DNA of 63,289 nucleotides from Macrocybe gigantea (GCA_011319805.1 SJRY01000131.1:1-63289); one strand, 5' to 3'; positions 46,487 to 58,519 are shown, counted from the stretch's first letter. The notes: a model not told the origin generated them from the sequence alone. Numbers and translations are program-made.

Positions 46487-47244
46487 ATGACTTCTGTCGT
46501 CACTCAAGCCGCCCATGCTGCCACTCCGTTGCTGCGTCTCTGCTAGGTAACTCACCGATCAAGCCCGGTGGTACTATTCCTAGGGTAGACGTAAAAGAAG
46601 AGGCTGCCGACAAGACAAAGCCATTCGAGCTCAAGGGCAAGAATGTCATCGTGAGTATATATATGCGCGTTATTCTCGGCATTGAAGTTGATCTGAACGT
46701 AATTTTGAAATAGTGTGGTGTACCCGGCGCGTTCACTGGTGTCTGCCATGCGCAGATCCCAGGATACATCGATGCGTACGAGCAGTTCAAGGCCAAGGGC
46801 GTCAATGACATCTACGTCGTTGCCGTCAACGACGCTTTTGTGACAAAGTACATTCAAGGTCCCTTCGTTCCTTTTATTCCCGACGTTCATTCTGTGCTAC
46901 AGGGGGTGGAAAGAGTCGCTTGCACCTAGCGGAACACGTAAGGAGACGTGGCGTGTAGTCATAACGCTCGATCACTGATTTCGTCTTGCAGCTGTTCATT
47001 TTATCGCTGACGACCAAGCCAAGCTCGTCGGCGCTCTTGGTCTTGTCATGGATGCCACAGGTTTGCTCGGAGGCATCCGTTCAAAAGTGTGTTCCAGCTT
47101 AGGGACAAAGAATTGAGCTCACCTGCTTCTCAACAGCGATGGGTCATTGTTGCTGAAGACGACAAGGTCGTGTCGCTCGCTGTCGAAGAAGATCCTGGGA
47201 AGATCACTGTCACTGCTGCCAAGACCATCCTCTCTCAACTATAG
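46487..47244 (+). CDS. peroxiredoxin (Prx5/Ahp1-type)
   Basis: Thiol peroxidase reducing H2O2 and alkyl hydroperoxides. The signature VPGAFTGVCHAQIPGYI contains the peroxidatic Cys in PxxxTxxC. Flanking blocks are KPFELKGKNVI, YEQFKAKGVNDIYVVAVND, GWKESLAPSGT, VHFIADDQAKLVGALGLVMDATGLLGGIRSKR, WVIVAEDDKVVSLAVEE and the end AAKTILSQL. Four GT-AG introns keep phase. The start MTSVVTQAAHAAT is in a different frame from VAASLLGNSPIKPGGTIP; the join near 46526 needs one extra base (a CC run one short), otherwise the protein stops after 19 residues. No ATG in the downstream frame offers another start. No clear peroxisomal C-terminal signal is seen, so it is probably cytosolic or mitochondrial. Confidence 0.9.
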
Positions 47245-47394
47245 ATTATAGAACAAGTGTTGTTGTAGAATTGTAATCTTGCCATGGATAGATTTCTTTT
47301 CCTTTCGGTGGATGCCAGTGAAAGAAGTGGCGTTTCCAAAAGAGGAAAGTCATCAGGGCAAAATTTTGACCGTTTTCCACAATTTCCAACGACG

Positions 47395-50300
47395 ATGGCG
47401 TCGACCACTCGGTCCAAGCTCATCGTCGAGCCTACGGCACAATGGTATACTACCATGCCACCGCTTAGTGCGCCGAAGCTAAAGGAAAGGGCAAAATCAA
47501 AAAGTCAAAGGCCGTTCAACAATCTTTGGATATTCCAGAGCCCGTGTCTGCATCCCAAATCACCTCTTTAGCAACCAAAGCGGCCAAGTTGCATGAAGAC
47601 GAAGTGAAAGCGTTCCAAAACTTGTCTTCATCCGGCTCCTCGTCATCCGGGTCCGAATATGCGTTCTTGACCAAGATCATCCAATCCGGCACGCTCTCCG
47701 ATCGTTTGAGCGCGCTCACACTGCTCGTGCAGGGTAGCCCGCTGCACAATACCCGCGCGCTCGAGACGTTGCGCGGTATGGCGGAACGGGGGAAGGGTAA
47801 GGGAGGGAGGGAGGAGAGTCTGAAGGCGCTGAGGTGCATTGTCGATTGGTGGGTTGGTGGAGGGGCACCGGAACGGAAGCTCAAGTGCGTTTTTTTCCTT
47901 CCCTTTTTTCCCTCTGGAGCGTCGTGTTGATGCATTATGCAGATACTTTCGGGATCAGCCTCTTACCCAGCCCGACGTAACGGACCAACATCTCGTGCTG
48001 TGGCATTTCGAAGACTGGCTCAAAAAGTATTTCTTTTCCATCCTGCAGATCCTCGAGGCGCGTCGTTCCGTCTTTCTTCCTGTATCTCTCTGTATTCACA
48101 GTTTTATAATAGACGCTATCGCTCGACCCGCTGCCATATGTCCGCACGCAGGCGTTGCACATGATCTTTACCCTTCTGCGCGACAAGCCGAGCAGGAGCA
48201 GAACCTCTTGCATTTGCTGGTCAACAAACTGGTACGCACCCTTGTTTCTTTGGTTGCTGATTCTTGGAATGTCTCACCAGCTATATACTAGGGTGACACT
48301 GAGAAATCGCTTTGCTCGCACGCGTCGCACCACCTTCTGCAGCTGCTGCAGATTCACCCGTCTATGAAATCCATCGTCGTGCGAGAGATTGTCGCCCTCG
48401 TGCTCAAGCCCACCGCGTCTTCATCGTCGTCATCTCAGCCATCGCCGGCACAGGGCAGTACGGCAAAACACATCCGCTTCGCCGACGCTGAGGACAAGGA
48501 AAAAGAGAAGGACAAAAACAAAAGCAAAAAGAAGGGGACGGCTGCGGATGAGAAAGCGCCCAGCAAGGCCGGAAATCCGCACGCGCGGTACTACGCCACG
48601 ATCACGTTCAACCAGATCGTGCTTATGTCTGGGGAGAGGGATGTCGCTCTGGCGCTGATCGACGTGTACTTTGAGCTGTTCAAGGAGATGTTGGGTGATG
48701 TTGGCGCGCGGAGCGAAGATGGGGAAGAGCAGAATGACGAGGGGGAGGAGACGATGGAGGTGCTGGATGGCGCACGGACGAGAGCGGATAAGAAGGGCAG
48801 GGTTGTGGATGGGAAGAAGGGTAAAGGAAAGGGAAGGGCGAATGCGCATGAGGTGAAGGGCGCGGCGGGGTTCGTCGAAGTTGAGGATGCGAATTCGAAG
48901 CTCATCTCTGCAATTTTGACCGGTGTAAATCGCGCCCTGCCGTTTGCAAAGATCGACGTGGGAGATATACGGTGTGTGGACCATCCATTCTTTATGTTTT
49001 GAGCCCTCGCATGACAATGCTGATGCTCATATACTTTTAAAGATTCAACAAGCATATCGACACGCTCTTCCTCATCACGCATAAGTCGACCTTTAACATC
49101 TCACTTCAGGCTCTCGTCCTGCTGCAACAAATTACCACTTCGCTCGCAAGCAGCACCAGATCCTCAAAATCCGGTACTGCCTCCGCTTCTGTATCGTCGA
49201 CGGCCAAATCGATCACGGACCGGTACTACCGCACGCTATACGATTCATTGCATGACCCGCGTCTAGCGACGTCCTCAAAACAGGCGATGTACCTCAACCT
49301 GTTCTTCAAGTCCGTCAAGGCTGACGCAGGCGGTGTCGAGGGCGATGACCGTATCAAGGCGCTCGTGAGACGCTTCGTCCAGTCCTTGCTTCTGGAGGGG
49401 GCGGAGCGACGGAGTTTGTCGCCGGTGGGTTGTATTTGTTGGGCGAGGTGGGTTTTTGCCGTCGTGCATTCAAGTTATATGAAAAAGTGTAGCTTATATG
49501 CGCCTTTTGCTTTCAGCTATTCAGCACAATACCAGGCCTACGAGCGTGTGTGACGCATGGTCGGAAGGAGAGTGATAAGACCGAGGCCTACGATCCGCGA
49601 AAACGAGATCCGCAATTTGCACACGCGTCGTCATCGCCGCTTTGGGAACTCGTGAACACTTCTTTTTTTCAATATATCATTTCCTCCATTTCTTAAACCG
49701 CTTCATCTAGCTACCTCTCCTGCATCACTACCACCCCGCGATCTCGCTGCACGCACGGCAGCTCCTGCTCTGCCAACCGCTCACGGCGAGCGCGGATCTC
49801 TCGCAGAACACGCTCTCGCACTTTCTCGACCGGTTCGTGTACAAGAATCCGAAGAAGAAAAAGGTGGGCGAGGACGGCGACGGCGAGAATGCCGAGGTCA
49901 CCAAGGGCGGCAGTGCGATGCAGCCTGCCGCATCGGGGCTCGATGGCACGGGTGTCAAGCTCGTCAGGGGCGAGGCGGGCCTTGCGCGCGGTGTGCCTGT
50001 GATGGTGAACGAGGCCGAGTTCTTGAGGAGGCGGATTGAGGACGTTCCTGTGGATCAGGTAAGCTTCTTGCACTTTGAGGTCCTCGCGTGAGGGATGATT
50101 GACGGCACGCTTCTAGCACTTTTTCTATCAATACTTTTCGCGAAAGAAGGAAAGGGAAAATGCGAGGGCATCCAAGCCAAAGAAGAAGGGTCATGGAGAG
50201 GAAGAGGGAGAGAGTGAAGAAGAACAAGACAGTGAGCGAGAAGAAGACGGCAGTGACAAGGGAGAAGAGAGGGAGTGGAAAGAAAGAGGAGAAGGAGCAC

Positions 50301-50870
50301 CTGAGGAAGGAAGTGCATTGAGTGATTCTGAAGAAGCGGAAATTTGGAAGGTGAATGATGGCACGCCTTTGCATGTCAGTTCAGGATTCAAACTTCCCCT
50401 GTTCGTTTCATCAGGCTATGAAAGCTTCCATGCCAAAAGAGATGGGAGATGATGACTTGGAACTGTCGGATGACAGTGACGACGTCCCATCGGATCTAGA
50501 CATTGACGATAGCGACGAAGATGCTGCCGACCTCGACGATGAGGACGGAGAAAAAGACAAGGAGGAAGACGAGAGCGAGGCCAGTTTCTCTCTCGCGGAA
50601 GATTCAGACAATGAAGACCTCATTCCATTGGATGACGAAATTCCGGTGGAGCTCATCGAGTACGACGGCTCGGATGCCGGATCAGAGTCTGGCGAGGGTG
50701 TAGATGAGTGGGTTGGAATTGACGGTGGCGGTGGCAAAAAACGCAAGCACAAGGCCAATGATGGCAAATTCTCCTCCCAGAAACGGAGGAAGGTCAAATC
50801 GTTGCCCACGTTTGCGAGCTACGAGGATTACGCGAAGATGATCGAAGACGGGCCGGAGGACTTTATCTAG
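47395..50870 (+). CDS. MAK21: MAK21/NOC1 ribosome biogenesis factor (CBF/Mak21 family)
   Basis: Nucleolar factor acting with Noc2 on 60S pre-ribosomes. Conserved pieces in order: [126 protein letters not shown] (the Mak21 domain core), [65 protein letters not shown] and [16 protein letters not shown]. The C-terminus is a long Asp/Glu/Ser-rich tail ending [19 protein letters not shown]. About eight exons are needed. The frame must shift -1 near 47472 and again at 49397-49401 (a run of five G), where [16 protein letters not shown] follows. One intron (from 48058) fits only with a GC donor. A degraded copy of the tail lies downstream. Confidence 0.92.
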
Positions 50871-52640
50871 GTTCTCTTTGGGATTCCATAAATATGGCTG
50901 CGGAAAAAAAGACTCGTTCATTCAAATTGCACTCGAAATTGAAGGAAATGAGTCTGTCGAACGTGTAATATGCTTCAAGCGCTTCCGAAAATACAATCTG
51001 GTGTAGGATTACAGGATGAAGGTACAACACTAGTATGAGATCTTGCTTTCGACAGCCTGCACAGATTTAGCTCAGGGAGGTTAAAGCGATGTCTTCGTCG
51101 TCAGTGTGCGATGTGATGATATAAATGGACGTGAAGATGGGCGAGGTTAACCAGTCTGACGCACGTTCTTCTACTAACATGGTTTCCATGCTCATAATTA
51201 GTCTGCAGTTCTTTGACGAAGGTCATCAGCAATGCCAATCAACAGATGACAGAAGGAATCTTTACAGCTGAGCTCAGAACGGCCATATACAAACTATGAG
51301 AGTGCGACAGCGCGCTCAGTGACGCTGTAGAGAAGGGCTCTCGCGTGAACGGACTTACGGAACAGCGATCAAGTCGATCCGTCCCCCGCTTCAGCCCTTC
51401 TTTTGAGGTTCGTAAAGAGGATATGCGCGAATGCCGCGACAAGCACGACTGGACAAGGTCATCCTCAATGGGAGGCCCGAGCAGAAAAGAGTGCGCACCA
51501 GACAATGCGATAAAAACCGAAGACGCATCTCGGATGACTCTTTTTCTCACTGGAGCACGGTCAGATTTGCGTTTGCGAAACGTCATGAACCATAATGTGC
51601 ATTGAGTAAACGCCTCTGCTGCCCTGTTCCATTCATGTGGCTGGGATCATCAGGCCGAAAGCGGAACGACGACGCACGCAACGTAGGCTGCCTCGATTGG
51701 ACAGCTTCTAGTCAGACACCCGCCCGTGAACTGCGGGTGAATGACCGACAAACTGCCGAAATATGCCGCGAGGACCTCTTCGGTCACCACGAGAGCAACG
51801 CAGGGGAGAATGACCCTCAAGTTTCGGTCATACAGTGCGTAAACTAGACGATGAAAGTGTTAAACAGCCGCTATTCCGACCAACAGATAAATAGAGAAGA
51901 AGCTCACCTCGGTGAAGTAAACTGACTTCGAGAGAAAGTAACAATACTTGTGAAGCGACGAGTAGGATTGCATACCACACATGGCAGGTGTTTGGTGATT
52001 CTTCGTCAAGCGCATGGAATCTAGACAGGAAAGCAATGTTGCTTCTGCGGCAATTTAGTTGATATGGAACGAGTTGTGCCGACGGTTTGGAATGCGTACA
52101 TCTGAGCGGTCACGCCAATGTACTTCGAGAGATAGTATTGCCACTTGACCATGGAAGTGTTAGGTTTCCTGTGGGTTAACGGAAGCATATTGAACAATGA
52201 GAGCCCGCTTTCGAATACGACCATACCCCCAGATTAATTTGACTTCTCTTGTTAGGTCAGAAACCCACTCCCATAGTTGAAATACCAAAGCAACACCTGG
52301 AATTGGGTGCAGACTCCGTTCAGTAATGGCGCACTGTCATGAATGCGGCGACGAAATTTCAACCTACAAGCAGCGCTTTTCACCACAAACATGGTGCCCA
52401 TGTCTACTGCTTTTTGCCGCATGAGAGTATCAGACTCCATTTTCCGAGTCTGCAGCGAGCGTGCGGGAGAAAAAGAAGGGTTAGATGTTTGAACGTCGTT
52501 CAGGCAACTTATACAGCTCCTTTCTGCTAGCAGCGTAAATGGTCAGGAGCCAAGCTCCCGGTTTCCAGAAACCCACTTGTCATGGTGCCCAAAGATCGAA
52601 TCCAGGGTTGCCTCTTGAGTGCTAGCTCGGCTCGTAGGTA
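50500..52640. repeat. tandem segmental duplication, unit 1
   Basis: Contains the last part of MAK21 (plus), about 370 nt of intergenic sequence, a DUF6533-type gene (minus) and its upstream region. The same order recurs in unit 2. Diagnostic shared stretches include GAGCTCAGAACGGCCATATA and GAATCCAGGGTTGC. Boundaries are approximate. Confidence 0.8.
51239..52440 (-). CDS. DUF6533-type membrane protein, tandem copy 1
   Basis: Family of Agaricomycete multi-pass proteins of unknown function, usually expanded. It starts MESDTLMRQKAVDMGTMFVV at 52440. Joined exons read FQLWEWVSDLTREVKLIWG (the typical N-terminal helix ending in ELIW-like VKLIW), KWQYYLSKYIGV, FHALDEES, VLLLSLEVSLLHR, VYALYDRNLRV, LWFMTFRKRKSD, VIRDASSVFIALS, VVLVAAFAHILFTNLKRRAEAG and the end VLSSAVKIPSVIC. 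Introns are short GT-AG. Close to the end, at 51383-51387, a run of five G (gene strand) must be six to continue as GGRIDLIAVP, matching copy 2 (GGRVDLVVAP); otherwise the protein stops after GDGST. The intron after LLHR has a normal GTGAGC donor, unlike copy 2. Confidence 0.75.
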
Positions 52641-52889
52641 GCTCGGTAATACGCCATTTAGGCGTAGGAAAGACTGTCCACTCATAGAAGACCTGAGGCG
52701 ACATTTTTTCACTAAAGAATGTAAACCAGAATGACGCATAGCCAGTTCGTGGAGACCTCTTCGAAGGATAATGTGGCATGGAATGCGTTCGCAGACCTGA
52801 TCGGCCCTGAATTTTACGCGAGCTTGTTTAACTCAATCTCAGAAGAGTCGGCGTCAGCTTCACATGTCCCAGCCAAACTTTAGAAGCGT

Positions 52890-53225
52890 CACAGCCAAGA
52901 GGACAGTGTATACCGAGACGACGACGGAGAAAGCGATAGCAAAGTCGGCATCTCCTTCGAGAAAGTCTCGCACAACGAAAACCTCATTCTCTTGGATGAT
53001 CAGGACCGCTGGGGCACGACGGTTCGAAGACCTGGATCCGAGTCCGGTGAGAGCCAAGACTAGTGTAGTGGGGTTGACAGTGACGGCAGGAAGCGCCAAC
53101 ACAAGGCCAACAACGAACGGTCGCCAAGAAACGAGGGAAATCAAGTCGCTTTCCACGTCTGCGAGCTACCGAAGATTATGCGAAAATGATTGAAGACGAT
53201 CCAGAGGATGCCACCCAGGTGCCCC
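52890..53225 (+). pseudogene. decayed copy of the MAK21 C-terminal tail
   Basis: DNA similar to the last about 370 nt of MAK21 is recognisable: the GACAATGAAGACCTCATTCC-like block, the Lys/Arg region, and the ending (AAATCAAGTCGCTTTCCACG, GCGAGCTAC, GATTATGCGAAAATGATTGAAGACG). Several indels and substitutions destroy a single frame, and no upstream MAK21 exons accompany it, so it cannot encode the factor. Confidence 0.82.
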
Positions 53226-53625
53226 TCATGATTCGCAGCCGATGTAATTAGACAAGAACTTGGAGAGACCACCGACTCGACCACACATCAGCGAGAAAAT
53301 TGAAGTGAAATGAGACCAGCGCTCTGTCGAAAACATCCCTCTCGACGGTCGCCACGAGATTATAGCTTGGTGCATGATGATTTGGTAGAAAAATACGACA
53401 ATATTTTGACGATTAGGGATATTGAGAGAAGTTATGATAACTTAGCACATGATCCATCTTCGACGGACTGCACGGCGATGCGTAAATTAGTAGTTCAAGG
53501 AGGTCAAGGCAATGTCTTCGTTGCCGTCGTGCGATGAGATTACATGCACGGTCGTAAAAACGGCAGAGGAGAACCTATCCGAGGTGCGTGTGTCCACTGG
53601 CATGGCCTCCATGTTCATGATTAGT

Positions 53626-54839
53626 CTACAGTTCTGCCAGAGTAGCGGTGAGCAATGCAAGTCTAGGAGCAAAGGGAGAAGGCTTTACGGCTGAGCTCAG
53701 AACGGCCATATATATGCTGTTGCGTTTCGTTCAGTGCCATCGCTGAGAGCCATTACATGCACAGACTTACGGGGCAACAACTAGGTCAACTCGTCCTCCA
53801 GCCGGAGCCTCCTTTCTGAGGTTTGTAAAGAGGATGTGTACGAATACTGCGATAAGGACCACTTGACAGGGTCATCTGCATTAACGCGAGGCAAAGACAG
53901 AAAGAGCACGCACTCGACAATGCGACGAAAACAGAAGACGCGTCTCTGATGACTCGTGACCTTACTGGAACAGGATCAGATTCGCGTTTGCGGAACGTCA
54001 TGAACCATAATGAGCATTGAGTCGCCGTTTCTGCCGCACTGCCCGAATCATGCTGAGAAATGATCGCGCCGGAAACAGAAAAAATGACCTACGCAACATA
54101 GGCTGCCTCAATTGGACCATTTTTAGGCAGACATCCACCAGTGAGCTGCAGACGGAGGATTGATAGGCTGCCAAAATAGGCCGCGATGACTTCTTCCGTC
54201 ACTACGAGAGCAACACAAGGAAGGACGGCACGCAAGCTGCGGTTGTATAGCGCATAGACTGATGGATGAAATGTTAGACGAACATGCTTTAAATGGACAA
54301 GTGAACGGGCAGAAAGCTCGCCTCGATGGAGTAAACTGATTTCAAGAGAAAGCAACAATACCTGTGAGGCGGCGAGTAGAATCGCATACCATGCATGGCA
54401 GGTGTTTCGTGATTCTTCGTCGAGTGCGTGGAATCGAGAGAGGAAAACGATGTTGCTTCTGTGGAAATCGATCAATGTGAAGCAAGCATTTGCCATCTGA
54501 ATGCGTACATCTGAGCAACCATGGCAATGTACCTCGAGACATAGTATTGCCACTTGACTATCGAAGTGTTAGACTTCCTGTAGATTAGTCGTAGCACAGG
54601 ATCAATAATGGAACCTTGCTTTTTCGACATAATCTTACCCCCAGATCAATTTGACTTCTCTCAACAGGTCAGATATCCATTCCCATAGCTGAAATACGAG
54701 AGCAGAACCTGAGATTGAGTGCAAATTGGATTCGACAATTGCTAGTCGCAAAGAGATTTTACGTACAAGCGACGCTTTTGACCACGAACATAGTGCCCAT
54801 GTCTGATGCTTTTTGTCGCAAGAGGATATCAGGCTCCAT
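53626..54839 (-). CDS. DUF6533-type membrane protein, tandem copy 2
   Basis: Paralog of the gene at 51239-52440. It starts MEPDILLRQKASDMGTMFVV at 54839. The exons join as SALVFQLWEWISDLLREVKLIWG, KSNTSIVKWQYYVSRYIAMVAQ, ISNIVFLSRFHALDEESR, NTCHAWYAILLAASQVLLLSLEISLLHR, VYALYNRSLRAVLPCVALVV, TEEVIAAYFGSLSILRLQLT, an intron with GTTGCG donor, QCSLWFMTFRKRESD, VIRDASSVFVALS, VFVHILFTNLRKEAPAGGRVDLVVAP and a C-terminus running to a stop at 53626. No frame break is needed. The intron after LLHR (donor at 54321) keeps phase only with a GC donor (G|GCGAGC). Several hydrophobic segments suggest an integral membrane protein; its role is unknown. Confidence 0.75.
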
Positions 54840-55040
54840 GGTCCTAGTTCACAGGGCGAGGACAAGAAGGGTTACGAGCGCTGGAGTTCTAGCTAACAAT
54901 TTATAAAATCCATTCCTCCAGGACGCTGAGATGATCAGGAACCGACATTTTCCGGTTTACAAAAATTCTCCTGTTGTCGTAACCACGAGGTCGAATCCAG
55001 GGTTGCTCCTGAGCGCCGAGCTCGGAACGACTACACATAC

Positions 55041-56742
55041 GGATGCAGGAGAGACGATACACAGAGAAAAGCCAGTGGATTGCCATTGACAGTAGACAAA
55101 CGATGCAGCACGAGGGTCGGAGCACTAAGGTATAATTGGACGCAGAGTCGAAATGAGATGAAGCTCGTTCGCAAACATTATCAGCCCTGGTATTTGACCC
55201 TGTTATCGTTGAGCTCATTCTCGGTAGTCGGCTCCGATGATGGACGCGTGACGCGTGAATTGTGCCCAAGGAGCAATCGCCGGATCCCAGCGAGATATAC
55301 TTCAAAAATAACGGTGATTGACTCATGGCCGAATATAATGAGATATTCCAGTGAGTTGTACCTTCTACCAATGAATTTCAGCCTGGAATCCAATACGGAA
55401 TGAAAGACAAGTCCTTTGCAACCAGGACTATAGGCTCTGACATCTATGTGCAAGGCGGCGACAAGCAGGACTATCGTTCATACAGTTCAGGACACCAGTG
55501 CGTCAATGAAGGCAAAGCTTCCATAGTCTTCACCAGACAAAGCCCATCGCCCTTACATCCAGCCAATTGTTCCTGCGGACCTTGCGGTATTGTCTTCCGG
55601 CTTGCCAGAGTGTTACTTCATGCATCTTTGAATGTGGCCCAATAGCGGCCCCAGCACGGGCCACCCCTTAGAGCCTTCACAGTATATATGTCTTCGATGT
55701 GCTAACCAGGGTGTCTAGCCTTCCCCATTGTTCGAAATGTGAGTAGCTCGTTTTCCCCTGCGAAGCGAAACCAATACTGACATGCATGCACCATAGAACT
55801 GTTACGACGATGAGCAATACTGGTAACGGACATGTTTCTCCCGAATTACTCGCCAAGCTGTGAGTCTTTGCGCCACTTTGTCTCACTTTCAGTAGAAAGC
55901 TGATGATGCGAATTAGAGCCGACTTGATACGCGACTTGATTCCGCCAGATGGGCAAGCTTCAGCGCCAGCAGGAGTTCTTCCGAGGGTACCACGCCTGGC
56001 ACAGCGTCTAGCGAGTCGGAAAAGTTCCGTCAACGGCCAATACCTATCCAACGCCAGGCGGATCCTCAATATATAGTCAATTGTTTCATGAGACAAAATG
56101 CTGGGTGAGTATCTATTGTTTTGCTCAATTACTTCGCACAGCTGTTAAGCATTGTCCGATTAGGTTCAGAAACGGAATTCCTTGGTATGGACGGCCGACC
56201 TACGAAGATTTCTGGTCTACCTTTGATTCCTCCATGTACCGAGCCTACCTACAGCACAGAGTTTCTGGGCGCAAGGACAGGAGACAATGTTGCCCCGCCG
56301 TCCAGGTTCGGGAGAGGATAAACACCGTCCGGCGTGAGTCGGCAAGGCGGCCTCTAATCCGCAGCGTGCGGACCATGGGCCGGTTTATCATGGAAGCTCT
56401 TCACCGCCACAACGGGGCCCGCATCACACGCGCAGGTTCATTGTCTGGTGTAGCGTACGTGTACGTTGACCTGGTCGCATTTTACTTGGCTGCCATCATC
56501 AGAGGACATCCTCCATTACTGCTTTCTTAGTAGGAAGCCGATTGATTCGGCTTCGTCGCTATTTTATCGGGACAATTGTATCGTATCACGCATCTATATT
56601 CCTTCATTCCTCAATTCTGCGATTCATTACACTATATATTGCGCTTATAGTAAGGTCGATCACTGCATACAATCAATTCTCGTGTATCCCGAGCGACATC
56701 ACGAGTAACATAGATAATGAGAGGAAAACGAGGTATCTCAGC
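55041..56742. other. mostly unassigned, one possible small gene
   Basis: Apart from the tentative small gene at 55810-56076, open frames here (for example 56081-56530, plus) show no family features. Confidence 0.4.
55810..56076 (+). CDS. possible small protein (69 aa)
   Basis: ATG at 55810 opens MSNTGNGHVSPELLAKL. A GTGAGT...TTAG intron (55860-55916) joins in phase to ADLIRDLIPPDGQ and runs to a stop at 56074-56076, ending NARRILNI; the exons total 210 nt. Good splice signals and closure are the only support. No homology is recognised, and it may be a chance model. Confidence 0.3.
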
Positions 56743-58519
56743 TTAGGCGGCGGCGGCTATGGTCCCTTTCAAACCGCCAATAGATGGCGCGAAGAAGTAT
56801 TCCCCTCCCTTGGAAATGATAAAGTCCGGAAGGGACAGCTCCGCAGAAGGATCGTTGGGATTGGTACCAGTCAGCTTCCTTTCACCCTGTCCAATCAACG
56901 GGTCTAGACCGGGAACTTGGGATTGGGCGCCTGGAGGGAATGACGCGGCGTTCGCCCAACCTGTAACCAGAAGTGAGCGGCCCGATGAGGACAAGCAAAA
57001 AGAAAATTTACTCTTCTGGATGAAGGCGAAAGCCGTGCTGATGTTGCTTTGGTAGCACGCAAACAGAAGACCTCGCCATGGGCCGTCTTCCCCGTACGGT
57101 GCTCCTCTTTCGTTACTTCTGGGCCGAACTGGATACCACGCCGGGTGATACGACGATTATCCAAGGAAATGCCCAGGGATTCAAGGTCGGCACGGGGATT
57201 CGTCTTGCGAGTATGGGCAGCGAAGGGGCAAATCTTCTGGAAGTTACCTTCCGCGGCATAGGTGAAGTTATTGTTTCTGAGAGGAAGCTCTGCATTTCCG
57301 CCTTTTTGCAAAAGAGTTAGAAAATGCGTACCTCATGTGATCTGCCGCCAACTTAGGGTCGTCCTGGAATGGTGTCAAGTCTATGGGAGCACCTAAAGCG
57401 GAAAATAAGCGATATACACCGCTGGTGGACAGGTCGTCGACGTACCACTCTTCCACCGGCCTACGAGCCGAGCGCCCAAAAGCTCGCTACCCTGCTCCTT
57501 GGCGAGCCCTGGAATAGACACGGGGTGATCCTTCAAGAATGTGTTGAACTCTGGTACTTGCTGGAACAGGTAGCGGAAGGCAAGGAAGCTGCCGTCGACC
57601 TGCCATGTAGGTCGGTTCGTCACGGGGTCACCTTGATGGCCAGTAATGATGGAACCGGCAGGGACGGGAGTGGGGACCGGAGGAGGGTTCTTGTCAAATC
57701 CAATGATCGCGGGATTTGAAATCCCATCCAAGAAACCAAAGCTGTAAGCAAGAACAACTTACGTCACAGGGCAATATATGAAGTCGGGGACGGCGACTCA
57801 CTGTTCATGGCCTGAGAATTTGTCTGGGCGGACGTCACCCACAATTGTGGTGATTTCCTTGATGGAAGCCGACTGAGTACCGAAGTTGAAAATTTGTTTC
57901 ACTTGCTTGAACTTTTTGTCGACGGTGCCGTGGCTCTCTCCAGAAATGAGAATGATGCCATGGATATCTTGGAGGAAAGCTGGATCCCAGTCTGGGACGA
58001 ACGAGCTACCGGAACCGGTGCCTTTGTCCCCAAGCGACTCTGCATCAGCTTTCTGACCAAGTTTAAAATTTCCATCTGCGGCGCCAGTCAAAGTAGAATC
58101 ATCGACGCCCATCTAAAAAATAGGCATGCGACTTAGCATATCAGCATCGCGGAAAGCGGCTAGGCGCCACTTACAGTTACGAATCCTTTGTGAGAGAAAG
58201 CGATGTTGACGCCAGCCATAGGGATCAGAGTCTTGTCACCTCGCTTCCTGTGGTCATCAATTTCCTTGCGGTCTTTCAGGACTTGAGATGTTGTCTCAAT
58301 CAAGGGCACAAGTTTCAGGAGTTGGCTCCTGAATGCCGTGGAATTGGTGATTTGAAAGAAGAAATATGTTTGGGTCTTCTTCGGGAGGCCACTCCTACAC
58401 CAATGGATAGGTACAATGCATTTTTTGCTGAGACATAGAAGAGACCTACAAGATATCCCCTGGATGTTATCAAGGTCGAGAGCCGGAACTGGTGTGGGTG
58501 GAATAGGCTGCTGAGACAT
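56743..58519 (-). CDS. DyP-type heme peroxidase
   Basis: Dye-decolourising peroxidases oxidise dyes and lignin-related phenolics with H2O2. Start MSQQPIPPTPVPALDLDNIQG at 58519. Landmarks: GLPKKTQTYFFFQI, GVNIAFSHKGFVTV, the catalytic GxxDG in FGFLDGISNPAI (Asp), RPTWQVDGSFLAFRYLFQQVPEFNTFL, GARLVGRWKSG, FQDDPKLAADHMR, RRGIQFGPEVT, LLFACYQSNISTAFAFIQK and the C-terminal GGEYFFAPSI. About nine exons with GT-AG introns. No signal peptide is obvious, so secretion is uncertain. Two -1 shifts are needed: at 58457-58460 (four G, five needed for NIQGDIL) and at 57071-57072 (GG, three needed for GEGLLFACYQ). Several class II lignin peroxidase hallmarks are absent, so that family is excluded. Confidence 0.92.

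Larger units (their letters stand above)
52890..55040. repeat. tandem segmental duplication, unit 2
   Basis: Second copy of the block at 50500-52640: decayed MAK21 tail, intergenic part, DUF6533 gene and upstream sequence in the same order and orientation. Divergence is clear in the intergenic parts, so the duplication is not recent. Confidence 0.8.

Noticed and set aside
50411..50809. Ser-rich minus-strand open frame opposite the MAK21 tail
   Set aside because: Antisense of an Asp/Glu/Ser-rich repeat tract; no start context or family.
54985..55005. GGTCGAATCCAGG, resembling a tRNA B box (also near 52599)
   Set aside because: It belongs to the duplicated DUF6533 upstream region; no other tRNA arms are present.
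56743..58519. Class II lignin or manganese peroxidase
   Set aside because: The GxxDG motif and the ending GGEYFFAPSI identify a DyP-type peroxidase.
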